50,689 nt of DNA, taken from NCBI GenBank assembly GCA_032718475.1, contig JAUCBJ010000922.1, positions 1-50,689 of the forward strand. Reading direction: 5' to 3'. Source of the DNA: Nemertoderma westbladi. Lineage: Eukaryota > Xenacoelomorpha > Nemertodermatida > Nemertodermatidae. This document shows, piece after piece, positions 23,170-37,600 of this stretch. Both the position numbers and the translations under genes were made by a program. The notes beneath the pieces were generated by a model. The model did not search any database and was not told the origin of the DNA. It saw nothing but the letters and a program-made list of their open reading frames with translations. Position 1 is the first letter of the stretch. Each line of letters begins with the position of its first letter.

Positions 23170-24020
23170 TCCAGAGTTCTTCATGGTTTTGTTCACCTCT
23201 ATTTCCTTTTGTGGTTACAGGTACGGAAAACACACTGCAAACAGGAAGATTGTGTGATTTGTTTAAGGTACTTCTATTTATAACACAGTATGAATCAACA
23301 GAGAAGGTTAGACCAGCAGATGACATAATATGATCAATTCTTGATGATCTTATGACATTCCCTCTTTTATCGTGGAATTGGTATGTTGACAAACATTTGT
23401 CTCGTGCTGGGTGTCTATGAGATCAAGATTGCACTCACTAAGTATAGTACTTGAGAATATCTCGGAATGTATCTGTATTCTTTTGTGGGTGTCGAGTTTG
23501 CTTGATTGGAGATGGATTACAATTTATGTCGCCGATTATCAGGATGTCTGATGGAGTGTTGTAATCTTTAATGATTGATGCTAAGGTGGCTATGGAGGCA
23601 AGATATTTCTCTCTGTCATATACATTTCCACCATTTGAGGGAAGATATACAGCTATAACAGTGATTTCTTTTTGATATAGTTTCTTTATAGAGATTCCAA
23701 GAATTCTATCAGATCCTGTGTCTATCTGTGAGCAGAAGCTACTGACATCTTTATCAATAACTACCCCACCCTCTCCCCTAACCCGTTTTTTTGCTTCTAA
23801 CATTTCGCTTGCTACTGTATAATAGCAGGTGTATCCATTTGGTGTATTTTCATTGCTGAAGTAAAACCGTGCTTCAAGTGGACCAAGCCAGTGCCCTTGA
23901 AGAGCTAGAATAGTTGGATTTGTTTCAGTTTATCAGAGAATGTATATATTCTGGGTTGTTTTTATATCCTGTACGTGTACAGTTGTAAGTTAAGACATTG
24001 AGGTTTCTTTGATGTTCTTG
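23170..24020 (-). pseudogene. LINE A apurinic-type endonuclease (EEP) domain
   Basis: Exonuclease-endonuclease-phosphatase fold typical of LINE ORF2. In order it shows VLTYNC (Asn of the active site), LALQGHWLGP (metal-binding Glu position, here Gln-Gly), EGGVVID, IAVYLPSNGG, LIIGDINCNP (the GDxN catalytic block), and SRIDHIM. A degenerate SHNLPV stands where SDHLPV is expected. It would nick target DNA to prime reverse transcription. Several frames are used, so the coding sequence is broken. The GDxN and RIDHI blocks make the family call firm. Confidence 0.83.
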
Positions 24021-24603
24021 TCTCAGTTTCTAAGTATATTTATTTTGTACCATTTAGCTTAAAAACAATAGTTCCTGTCTTGGTGTTGTTGTTTCGTTCC
24101 ATTTGCAGAACTACGGTAGAATATATGATGAGGTGTTCATACTGGTAAAGTGCCAGGTAATCTGTACGTTGTTGGAGTTGGTAGTAGTGGTGGCCTTCTT
24201 GGGAAGGTTGTCAGTTCGTTTCTTTCCAGCATGTGTGACTTCTTCGGCATGGGATTCATGTGATACTGGTAGCTATACCTTGAATTACTTGTGGTTCCAC
24301 ATGGTAGGATTATAGAATTGGTGGAATTGACTCCTAATTGATAAGATTTAGTCTGTCTTTATTGTTCTGTCTAGTATAATCGTGCATTTCCTGTGATTTC
24401 TGAGAATTTGTTCTGCTATAAACATGATCTGTTAATTTCCTGTGCCGTTCATCAAGGGCTGGTAGGTTGTGCTCCATTGGATTAATAGTGTCAGAAGAAT
24501 TTTAAGCAAATTTGTTTGTATCTTTAACTAAGTGCGATACTTCAATCTGTAAAGTCTTCCATGGCCACTTATTATCATAAAGATAGGTTGCAACTTCCTC
24601 CTT

Positions 24604-25760
24604 TTATATATCAATGTGAGCAGTACTTTCTGCCTTTTTAGTACCGGTATCCTTTGCGATTAAGCAATTTGTAGGGTAGGCCCCTGTTTGTTTAAAGCAT
24701 ATACTTCTCAGTGTCTCTGCTGGGATATTTGGGGGAAGGCCCGAGATGATGATTGTTTCTTTGTCTTGGGAAGGCTTCAGGGGTTTGTTGCACTTGAGCT
24801 TTCCTTCTAAATTATTTGCAATTGTGTTCATCTTCTCTATGAACTGGGGCTGTTTCTGTATGAGAGTAGCAATTAGAGATTCTAGGTCCAGACACTCAAA
24901 TCTATTTCGACATTTTGTTTCTTGGTGTGTTTTTGAGATACCTGGGCTGGGTGGTCCAGTTTTCTTTGGGACTGTATGTTTATCATCTATTATGGCTTCA
25001 ACTGATGCAGGTTTTTCTATTGCAGGGGACTGTTGTCTGTTCATATCCTTTGTACCACATTTTGGACTAGTTTTTCTTTTACTGATTTGAAAATGTTTGG
25101 CTTTGGAGATTCGGTTTTATACTTAAGTTCCATTTTTTCTACTTGTTCTGATATTAGTATACCTGGGATTTTGGCTTTATTAGTATTATGATTTATCTGT
25201 ACATGTCGTTTTTTGTCTGCTTCTTGTTTCCTGCTGGTGATTTTCTAGGAACTTCAGATGTAGGATTAGTATTACTATGAATATGAAGGGTTTCTTGAGA
25301 GTTTCGTTCTTTTCTTTTTCATCGTTTTTCTCTAGGGTGTCCAGCTTTGTTTGTAGTTTTTGATGTTCATGTTGCCTTGTTTTCATTTGGAGTTGTAGAT
25401 CAGTGACAAGCTCTAATAATCGCAGGATCCCGAAAGAGTCAACTGACCCAACATTCACCCGTTTACAGAAGGCATTTGTTAGGGACTTACTTTCTTATAC
25501 TATTGCAAATTCTGCCATGTCAGAAGCCAATTCGTCAATACTTCCATGTTTGATCATTGTTATGGATATTCCTGATTGTTTACCAACAATCTATTCATTT
25601 ACATCGTCGACCAACATCTTCTGCAAATAAGTAAGTCTTGCAGTTCCAAGTTCTGTTAATTTTTTGGCAAATGTATCTCTAGGGTTTTGTATCATCTTAT
25701 TCTGTTTGATAAATTCAATCAATTGTTCTGATGTTTGAAAATCAACACCACTTTACATTG
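24604..25760 (-). pseudogene. LINE A ORF1, C-terminal part: coiled coil and RRM-like segment
   Basis: The sense strand encodes, with a few stops, LIEFIKQNKM... and NPRDTFAKKLTELG. A heptad-rich stretch of Leu, Lys, Glu and Gln follows (25186-25458, containing LVTDLQLQMKTRQHEHQKL), a likely coiled coil. At 24604-25044 is a basic/Pro-rich linker ending in TIIISGLPPNIPAETL...CLIAKDTG, which resembles the first strand and helix of an RRM. Coiled coil plus RRM is a common LINE ORF1 layout for RNA binding and trimerisation. The RRM call is tentative. Confidence 0.55.
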
Positions 25761-25895
25761 GGGATCCCATGGTACTCTCTTTGTGGTTGTCTTTGTATTG
25801 ATTTATTGTTAGTTCATATGTTTTAACTGATATTCCGTTGATACTAACTTAATACTATCAAGACATTCCGAAATCCATTTCCTAGCCAGATTACT

Positions 25896-25956
25896 GTGCT
25901 TGTGGATAAGCCGGCACAGCATTCTTAAAAATGCAGCTGCAATAGTGCTTGTGGAT
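25896..25956 (+). mobile_element. 37-bp RTE LINE stub with 12-bp target duplication
   Basis: GTGCTTGTGGAT occurs at 25896-25907 and 25945-25956. Between them lie 37 bp starting AAGCCGGCACAGCATTC, matching the 3' end of the RTE-like LINE at about 41,021. This is an extreme 5'-truncated insertion, with GAT microhomology at its 5' side. It disrupts LINE A ORF1 and so postdates it. Confidence 0.85.
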
Positions 25957-25979
25957 CTGAGGTAGTTGTTGCCTTTCAT

Positions 25980-26716
25980 GTTGTGCTATTTATTGCAAGT
26001 GAAGCTAGACATACATAGATTCCATAATCGTATGTATTGTCCTGCTTTTCGAAGGTGGGGCCTGTGATCAACTTCCATTTATTCTGCTTGTAGGTTTTAA
26101 ATTCACTCATCGGTGCACAGTTGTCAATTAGGGTTAGTAGTTAATATTCTTTTTGTGGTTTCCGTTGGTTTATTGTTAGAGTGTTGGAGTGAATCAATAG
26201 AATACACTTCCTTGTTGTTTGTGTCAGCGACATAAAGAATAAAATGTGAGTTTCTTAATTCGGGGAAGAACATTAGTGTAGGTCGTGGCAATACTTGTCT
26301 GTTGGATCTTGACTAACTTAGTTTCCCAATATATTTTGGAGCTATATACTTAATTGTGCTATATTTATCATAAATATCACGTTGCATCTTCTCTGTACAC
26401 ATGCTAGAAATTGCAGCGATTGTGTGGTCATGGTGTGATTCTATCAGGTACATAAAACTGTCTACTCTGGTTTCAGATATGTATATCTTTCCTGATTTGT
26501 TGTCACAATTGGCCCTGGTCTTTCCTTTGGATTGAGATTATATAGGTAATCTATTACTTTTCCAATGGTCTGTTCCTCCGTCTTTTGTGAGCAGTCAGGA
26601 TATAGTTCTATGCCGACAAATTCAACTTCATCCTCATCGCTACAGGTCTTAACACTTACTTCTTCTGAATCATTTGTTATAGTTGTATTCTTTGGGTTGA
26701 AGAACTTGGTGATCAA
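25980..26716 (-). pseudogene. Ulp1 (C48)-like cysteine protease domain in LINE A ORF1, catalytic Cys replaced
   Basis: The sense strand reads, over a few frames, an acidic segment with DEDEVEFVGIEL (SUMO-interaction-like). A helical region (CTEKMQRDIYDKYSTIKYI) comes next. FFPELRNSHFILYVADTNN then VYSIDSL carries the His (26244-26246) and Asp (26193-26195) of a Ulp1 triad. FEKQDNTYDYGIYVC carries the Gln and the position of the catalytic Cys. The family consensus is Q-x-N-x-x-D-C-G; here it is D-Y-G, so the nucleophile is Tyr (26024-26026). At least one stop and one frameshift break the frame. Ulp1-type proteases process or remove SUMO/ubiquitin-like proteins and occur in several transposon groups. 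Assignment to LINE A rests on position and strand. Confidence 0.65.
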
Positions 26717-27985
26717 TTGTTGATATGTTGATTTGATTTCTTATCTATGTGACTGTTAGTGTTGGGGACAGTACCTTGACTCTGAACCGTACCAGGAGAA
26801 ACTGGAATAAATCCTCCCTCGCAACCGGGTTTATGTGTCAGACTCTGAACTGCTTCAGGAGAAACTGGAGTAGACCATCTCTCGGGTATGGGTTTGTGTG
26901 GCTGACTCCGAACTACCTCAGGATAAACTCGAGTAGATCCTCCCTTGAAATCGGGTTTATGTGGCACACTCTAAATCCGAACTGCCTCTGTACTGGGAGA
27001 AACTGGAGTAGATACTCCCTTGAAACTGTGTTTATGTGGCGGACTCCAAACCACCTCGGGAGAAACTGCAGTAGATCCTTCCTCAGAACCAGGTTTATGT
27101 GACAGACTCCTGATCAACTTCATACCAGGAGAAACTCGAGTAGATCCTCCCTTGGAGCCGGGTTTATGTGGCAGCCTCCGAACTGCCTCTGTACCAGGAG
27201 AGACTGGAGTAGATCCTTCCTTGGAACCGGGTTTATGTGGCCGACTCCAAACCACCTCGGTACCGGGAGAAACTGGAGAGAATCCTCCCATGCAGCCAGA
27301 TTTATGTGGTGGACTCCGAACCGCCTCGGTAACGGGGGAAGATGAAGTAAATCCTCCCTCAGAACCGGGTTTATGTGGCGTACTCCAAACCGCCTCGGGA
27401 GAGACTGGAGTTAATCCTCCCTCAGAACCGGGTTTATGTGGCGGACTCCGAACCACCTTGGGAGAAACTGGAGTAGATCCTCCCTCAGAACCGGGTTTAT
27501 GTGGTGGACTCCGAGCCACCTCTGTACCAGGAGAAACTGGAGTAGATCCTCCCTCAGAACCAGGTATATGTGGCGGACTCCAAACCACCTCTGCACTGGG
27601 AGAAACTGGAGTAGATCCTCCCTCAGAACCGGGTTTATGTGGCGGACTCCAAACCGCCTCGGGAGAAACTGTAGTAGATCCTCCCTCGGAACCAGGTTTA
27701 TGTGGCAGACTCCGAACCACATACGTACCAGGAGAAACTGGAGTTTATCCTCCCTTGGAACCGTGTGTATGTGGCAGACTCCAAACCTCCACAGGAGAGA
27801 TGGGAGTAGATCTTCCTTCGGAACCGGGTTTATGTGGCAGACTCTAAACCAACTCGGGAGAATCTCCAGTAGATCCTTCCTCGGGCCCAAGAGCAGGATT
27901 GAGTTTAAGGTGCTGACTCCATGTTACTGCTGGGACAGTCCTGGTAGAACATGGTGACATGGTTGAAGTCATCTTTCGTTTCATG
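26717..27985 (-). repeat. Pro/Gly-rich coding minisatellite at the ORF1 N terminus
   Basis: About 17 tandem units of roughly 60-69 bp. On the LINE A sense strand they encode variants of PPHKPGSEGGSTPVSP followed by EAVWS or GTEVVRS. The reading starts at an ATG near 27,985 (MKRKMTSTMSPCS...) and leads toward the Ulp1-like part, with only occasional stops or shifts. Unit lengths are mostly multiples of three, as expected for a repeat held in a coding frame. The opposite strand is also open for hundreds of bases, because the unit happens to lack stops; that ORF is a shadow. Confidence 0.75.
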
Positions 27986-28361
27986 TCAGATCATATTTTT
28001 GTGTCTAGTACAGGTATTTGCAAAGTCCCACTGCGATTCTTCTTCTTATCTAGCATGGCATCGAGAGCTCGCTTAAGTAGTTGTGAACGCTGAACCAAGG
28101 CTAGGTAGATCATTGTTGCATAGGAGAGTTCTTATGCGATATGTGTTCGCTTTTTGCAGGTCCTCCATGGAGGGTATTACCACCAAATTAATTATTACAG
28201 TACCAGAGTACAGCAGTATAGTCTCTCTGAAGAATGTCTGACCATTAGTGCATTGAACATGATCATTGAACAGTTTCTACAGTTATTTTCAGTATCTCTG
28301 GTATGTCCCGTCACATGGTGCATACCAAGTCAGAATGTCTGAATGTAGTGTTAGGTTATTA

Positions 28362-28744
<383 letters not shown>

Positions 28745-28757
28745 TTAGGTATCAACA

Positions 28758-31502
<2,745 letters not shown>

Positions 31503-31608
31503 TCAAACAGTTAAACTTCACTTAGTTATTTAGGCTACTTTTTTATGATTAACTTTTCCAACTTACACGCGGTATGTATCTATACATTTTTCTCTGCTTC
31601 GTGTTTAC

Positions 31609-31640
31609 CTTTCTGCCTCGCTGGATCCGTCAACCATCAT
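31609..31640 (-). CDS. Candidate first coding exon of VCP (weak)
   Basis: On the VCP strand, ATGATG opens MMVDGSSEAE and ends with AAAG/GTAAAC. A 120-bp intron with a pyrimidine-rich CTTCTCATTGCAG acceptor then leads to the N-domain exon. The phase matches (AG/A = Arg before LLVEEA). Against it, the highly conserved AILKQKNRPNR-type segment of VCP is missing, so an intervening exon may exist or the call may be wrong. Confidence 0.3.
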
Positions 31641-32959
31641 AACAAAAAATAATCTCCACACCAAATCACACCAAATTATAGGTACCCAAATCACAAAAAA
31701 TTGAAAAGTAAAGCAAAAGCAAAGGATCCAGTGGTAGCCACTACCCAGATGGAACCAAATCAATAGGCCTACACGATTAAAAAAAAATAAAAATAATAAT
31801 TTTTTGCGTGCTCTCGTGTGATTTGGTTCGTTGTGATTTGCTGTGATCTTGCTGATCTTGCGAGATAGGCCTACCTAGCTAATTCTAATTAAAGTAATTA
31901 CCGCTACCACTCCTACCAGTATATTAAATCCTAACAGTTCTGCAGTTTAATTTTAATATTATATTCAGATATTTGATATCAAAAATAGAACCTTCTAACA
32001 ATTCCAACGTCAGAACGTGGAAGAAATAAATAAAAGGCAGATTAGGAGGGTCCCCTATTTGACACTATGGCCGTTTGACTGACTGTTTCTGCTGCAATAC
32101 CGGTACCGATAGGCCCCTTCTGATACCGGTACATGTCAGCCTGTAGTGATTAAACATGACTCTGACTCACCGATTGGGTTTTGATTTACTCTTTAAAATG
32201 GCTGTTGATAATTCGTCATTGTCAGCCATATTTCAGATTCCCTTTGCAGGTATATCTTTATCTTTAACGTCAGAACGTGAGATGAGAACGTTGTCCGGTA
32301 CCGTTATGGCTGTACGGCTTACCTATGCGCGAAGCACAGACACGTGCAATGTGAGTGGTGGAGTTATCAGATTATGGGGAAAGCTAAACCTATACCAGAT
32401 AGGCCTACCTGTATGTTGTATACTGCTGTACTGCAGGCAGAACTGAACCAGCTGAAAGTACGAGATACCTATACCTAAGGCGTAAGGGAGGGCTGGAGGG
32501 AGAAGACCACCTAGACTGCTAGGCGTATAAGCACTTAAGGTTAAGGGTGGTCCAAATTATCTTTTCGTTTTACAAATACGAATATTGACCTTGAAATGAA
32601 TAATAAATATAAATAAAATTATGATTCTATCTGTCTACTGTGCTGATGTGTGCACACTGTCAGACTGTACTGCTGCTATAGGCCTAAACGTAGGTACCCT
32701 ATATTCGAGTTTGATAAAACGCAGCAGAAATTAAAAATAATTAACCCGGGTCCGTCTAAAAGCCACATCAGACCCAATCGGTACCACATCGGACCACACC
32801 GGGGGCACATCGGAGCCACATCGGTTACAATATAGCAATTTATGATGTAAATAACAAGTTCCAGCACCAACTGATCAAACTCGTATCAGTCCACTCCGGG
32901 TCCTACGAATTACAGAATTACCCAAAAAAAACACAATATTACCAAAAAAAATACAAAAA
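31641..32959. other. No gene seen; region upstream of the VCP exons
   Basis: About 1.3 kb upstream of VCP on its strand. It contains A-rich runs and short GTACCGGTAC-like motifs near 32,100, and a cluster of CCACATCGG-type repeats at 32,760-32,825. No convincing ORF, RNA or transposon end was found. It may include the VCP promoter, but no core promoter motif stands out. Confidence 0.4.
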
Positions 32960-34775
32960 AACACAAAGAGCTGATTCATGATCATACTCTAGTTAGTAAT
33001 TTATTTAATAATTATTTTACTAATGTTGCCTCTAATTTAGTTAAGAAGTTACCGTTATCAAGTAGGCCTAATAAATATAGTATAGGGTCCGAAACTCTAA
33101 ATAATTTTTATTTAGAAAAGTTACAAAATTCAGAAAAGTTATTTTTAAAACCCGTTTCTGAGGATTTCGTTTTTCAAAATCTACTTAGCCTATCAGCCTC
33201 AAAAAGTACCGGTCTAGACCTAATACAGTAATACCTGCCCGTTTTCTTAAGGATGGTGCTGAAGTACTTAAAGTGCCTATTACTTTTATTATTATATTAA
33301 TTACTCTATCGTAGATAATGTAGTACCAGACGAACTGAAATTAGCTAAGGTTGTTCCTCTGTATAAAAAGAATAGTAAAGTAGAACCCTGTAATTACAGA
33401 CCTGTTAGTATCTTAAGTATTGTACTGTACTGTTGTTTCTAAAATTCTAGAACGTTCCGTTTTTCGACAGCTGGAAGCACATCTTAGTAGGCTAAATCTG
33501 ATCTATGAACTTCAGTCCGGTTTTCGTAAATCATATTCTACAGACACCTGTCTTATTAACTTAACTGATACAATTAGATGTAATAACGCAAAGGGTTTAT
33601 ATACTGGTATGGTAATGTTGGACCTACAAAAGGCTTTAGATACTGTAGATCACGAAATTCTGCTTGGTAAGTTAGGCCTGATGGGTGTAGGTTCTATAGA
33701 CTGGTTCAAGTCCTACCTGTCAGACAGAGGTCAAACTGTAGTCATTAGCAAATCGCAGTCTACTGTACAAGAGATAACCTGTGGTGTACCGCAAGGTAGT
33801 ATATCAGTATATTAGGTCCTCTGCTTTTTGTATGCTATGTAAATGATATGATAAGTAGTATAGACTGATAGATCCCGATTTTAAACTCATTTTATATGCC
33901 GACGACAGTGCTCTTATTTTCTCTCATAAAGATCCTATCCATATTTCCCAAAAGTTAAGCAGTTAAGTGCAGTTCTAGAATCCTGTAATGAGTGGTTGGT
34001 TGATAATAAGCTATCCATTCACTACGGTAAGACTGAAAGTATTTTGTTTGGTTCCAAAAGAAAGTTAAAGAAGGTAACTAAGTTTGAAGTCACTAGTAAT
34101 GGACATAAGATTGAAAATAAAAAGGAAGTTAAATATTTAGGCGCCACATTGGATAACTGCTTATCAGGAGAAAGTCTGAAAGTACAGTGAAAAATATTTT
34201 CTCGAAAGTTAACAGTAGGCTTAGGTTTCTATACAGAAATAAAAATAGTTTACACACCGACTCCCGCAAGTTACTTTGCTCTTCTTTAATACAGTGTCAG
34301 TAGTGTCACATTGACTATGCGTGATCTTCTTGGTATGAAGGCTTAACCAAACAGCTTAAATGTAAATTACAAGTAGCTCAGAATAAAGTAGTACGATTTA
34401 TTAAAGACTACAAACCTAGGCACCACCTAACTCCAGATGACTTTTCTGAATCTGGACTACTTAACTTAGATAGTAGAGTTAAGCAGCTACGCCTTTACCA
34501 TGTGCATAAAGTGTACAATGGTAAATGTCCCAATTACCTAAAACAACAATTCAACAGAGTACGCGATACACACTCTTACAGTACCAGATGCCAGAGCTAG
34601 TGCTTCAAACTTCTACCTCCCGAATTGTAAATCCTTTGAATATGATACTTTCTTTTTTAACGGCATTAAAAATTGGAACGCTCTGCCTAATGAAATTAAA
34701 AACCTAGATAATCAACATTCTTTTAAATCTGCAGTTAAATCTCACCTCCGTGTGCAATGTAAAAATAAGTTATAG
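32960..34775 (+). pseudogene. CR1/Jockey-type LINE reverse transcriptase, decayed
   Basis: Plus-strand RT, 5'-truncated near an A-rich stretch. In order it shows LVSNLFNNYFTNVASNL; VVPLYKKNSKVEPCNYRPVS; LQSGFRKSYSTDTC; MLDLQKALDTVDHEILL (the catalytic Asp block, with KAFDTVDH-type consensus); ITCGVPQGSI; ILYADDSALIF (YADD 33895-33906); and KEVKYLGATLD. A thumb region follows and ends in a WNALPNEIKNL block near 34,720, typical of the CR1/L2/Jockey group. Frameshifts at about 33,240, 33,425, 33,810, 33,960 and 34,190 make it a dead copy. No RNase H or endonuclease part remains. Confidence 0.88.
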
Positions 34776-36060
34776 TTCATATCCGTACCGTTGGTATTTT
34801 CGTATTGCAAAAATAAGACTATAAGTATGAAATACCCTATGTTATTGAGATATTGTTTATTGTTTTGGTTAGAAAAGCCCACCACTGTAACCTGCTCCTT
34901 TCCGTTAATTAAGTAATGGAGATTAGTTTTGGTTAGAAAACACCACCACTGTAAAACCACCGGTACGCATATGAACGATAACCTAAAAATAGGTACGGTA
35001 CAATAGTCCTACCTGCCTACAGTAAGTTATTAGTTTATTAATTATTTACTTTACTACTGTACTAGGCCCTATGTATAGGCCTACTGTAATTACGTTTTAT
35101 AATAAATTGTTCTGTACATTACATCTTTATCATTGAGTCGGGCATCGGGCATTGTCACGCTCTCGGTAAAGTTGTACATGTACATAGCTGTCTTGCACAG
35201 TCTTGGGTAAGTGGATGATTGCCAGACTCAGTGAGTCGGATAAAAGGACAATGCAACGGAAATCTGGAAATAGGCCTACAGTGCTACAGTCTAAACAGCT
35301 ACAGCCAGACAGGCGTACAGCGAAAGACAGTCAGACAACAGGACAATGCAACAGTATACAGCTATACAGGTATAACAGCAATAGGCCTACAGTGTTTAGC
35401 CTACGGCAGTACGGCCATACCGTACCGTACACCGTAGTACAGTCGGCAGTACAATCTGCCAGTATAGCAGTTTACAAGTTTAGCGACGGGGTAGTACCGG
35501 TACGGCTGTACGGTACATGTAACAGAAATACAAACTAAAATCAGCCACGTCATACCTGCATACTGCCAGCGCCAGACTCGCAGACTGTAAGCACTGTTTG
35601 GAAAGAAAGAGGAGAAGACCACCCAGGCAATATAGCACTTACGGGGGCCCGAAAATTGAAATTATCGGTCAAAGTGGCAAAAGTTTGCTGTTATCAACAT
35701 GCACAGTCAGACTATTAAGTACCGGTATAGTGCCAGGACAGCAGGATGGATTGCTATTTTTAGACTAAATCTTTCTGAGGTGGCGCAAATGTTGTTCATA
35801 TTGATATTTTGCGACTTTTGTTCCTATTCCAATCTTGCGAATTTAGTTCGAATGGGTAGCGAACTTTGTTCCTCTAATTGCGAACTATGTTCCTATGGAA
35901 TTTCAAAGGATAATTATATTCCAATTATTCAGAATGTATCTGTACATTATGTCTCAACTCGTCTAGCGACCGATACCACGCCCTTACTTGCCCACAGAAC
36001 CCCCTTTATCAACTCTAGCCAATCTCTAGCTACCCTATATAAGTCAGGTCAGGTATTCTA
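34776..36060. other. No gene seen; short degenerate repeats
   Basis: Contains a 62-bp-spaced duplicate (TTTTGGTTAGAAAA...CCACCACTGTAA at 34,864 and 34,926), low-complexity TACAG/GTACGG stretches at 35,270-35,520, and a degenerate GCGAACTTTGTTCCTAT repeat at about 35,805-35,900. The latter reappears at 41,393-41,450, on the other side of the RTE-like LINE. Small ORFs here look like by-products of low complexity. Confidence 0.5.
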
Positions 36061-36803
36061 GGTCATTGATCAAGAAAACTTGCCACCTCCATGCAGCATA
36101 AAGGTGGTGCCACCTGTAGCTGCATAGACCCTCTTACTGGGGCAAATCTGGTCCTGTAGCTAGGACCCCCTTCGTTCTGGGATAAGGTCGCCCTTGGTCC
36201 TGGATTAAGGACCCATATACTTGGCTGCAGGGGTATATGGCCTGGCCAGGCAGATGGTGATCTACCAATGGCTGGTCAGGAGTAGAGTGTTCTCATGTCC
36301 ACTCTGAGTGCACTTCACTGCGACCTGCACCTGGCAGCAGGGGTACAGGGCATCATGACCCAGCAGATGAGCTGCACAGCCAATGGTGGGTCATGTGCGC
36401 CAGAGTAGATATGGGTGATGGGCTGATGGGCCTCATATCTGACTCCACTGCGACACCCACCCTGTGGAATGGCAAATCAGGGTGTGGTATTTGCCCCGAG
36501 AGCTGACTCGGCAAAAAAGCACCCCCAACCCCCACTATGGATTACATTAGTAATGCGGAGGTCCAGCCACTAGAGGCCAGTGGAATGACTTGACACAATC
36601 GGCCCCACAGGTGTCAGTTATCTCCTGACCGGCTGCCTGTCTCACCCCCTACTGTTGAGAGAGCGGCAAACAATTCTTTGAGTCCCTTTCCTGATGACCT
36701 TTCTGGCCCAAACCCTGGGTAACCAGGGAGGCCAGATTGTGAGGGGGAGAGGGATTCTGGATTTGGGGGCTACTCTCATGTCCCACCCCGACCAACAAAG
36801 CCA

Positions 36804-37600
36804 TTGGTGAATCTGAGGCAAGTCAGTAGACTAGTCTCAATAAACACCCTAACACTCGGGTCCCCAATGCGACAAGGTGAGCTGACTGCCTTGGTAGATA
36901 AGCTTTCTCTTAGTGCAGTGGGTGTTCAAGAGCACCGAATGCAGACTGGACAGACTGATGAGGTTCTCATTAAGGACATGGGGGGGCGGTTGGCGACTCG
37001 CCCTCGCTTCAGCAGATGATAGTGGCAATGGTGGAATTGGTCTATTGATGAATCCAACTGCACATGCAGCATTGGACAAAATAGACCAAATCACTAACCG
37101 CATCATCCGTTGCCACTTCTCATGTTCTGGAAGACTGGCTAAGAAGTTTCCTAAGGTGGTTCTGATTGTGTGCTACTCTCCAACTCTTGTTGCCCCTGTA
37201 GAGGAGGTGGAAAATTTCTACCAGAATCTACAAGCAGCTACTGATGGAGTGGATCAGCATGCATTCTTAACATTCCTGGGAGACTTTAATGGAAGTCTGC
37301 ATCAATCACCTACATCGCCCTGGGTCTATAGCAATAGTGTTAACCGAAATTCCGTCCATCTTCAGGATTTTATCTCTGGAAATTGATTGTTTTCGGCTGG
37401 AACCCAGTTCAAGAAGCGAACTGGAAAGCTATGGACTCATAGTGGACCCAGTGGTCACAAGTCCCAGATAGACCATACCACTGTTTCGTAGGAAATACAG
37501 GCGCTCTATACAAGAATGTAATGCATTTACACTACGACCCTTCTCCAGTGATCACCGCCTTATTGTGGCCAAGGTAAGATTTAGTCTGCGTGCTAGCAGA
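36804..37600 (+). pseudogene. RTE-like LINE endonuclease (EEP) domain
   Basis: Segments in three frames read SINTLTLGSPMRQGELTALV, VGVQEHRMQTGQ (the catalytic Glu block, usually QEHRW), NGGIGLLMN, and VVLIVCYSPT. They continue with LTFLGDFNGSL (GDFN metal/phosphate-binding block) and FSSDHRLIVAKVRF (SDHR catalytic His block). All hallmark blocks of the LINE endonuclease are present, so the domain call is firm. Frameshifts near 37,010 and 37,385 break the frame. Confidence 0.87.

Larger units (their letters stand above)
22833..28361 (-). mobile_element. LINE A, 5' half: ORF1 and endonuclease
   Basis: This is the upstream part of the LINE whose RT half lies at 18935-21136. In the sense direction (right to left) it holds a 5' UTR (about 28,361-27,990), then ORF1 with a Pro-rich repeat, Ulp1-like domain, coiled coil and RRM-like segment. 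The endonuclease follows, and the element is broken at 22833 by the nested insertion. Without the nested 1.7 kb, LINE A would be about 7.7 kb. It lies in the same orientation as VCP. Clade not resolved. Confidence 0.7.

Noticed and set aside
27020-27847. 275-codon plus-strand ORF rich in GVDPPSEPGLCGG-type repeats
   Set aside because: It lies opposite the LINE A sense frame and is open only because the repeat unit lacks stops. The minus strand leads into recognisable ORF1 domains.
35203-35622. ORFs of 72-111 codons in TACAG/GTACGG-rich sequence
   Set aside because: Low-complexity sequence open on both strands; no domain.
31641-36060. VCP exon with the conserved AILKQKNRPNR segment
   Set aside because: Looked for on the minus strand upstream of the N-domain exon and not found.
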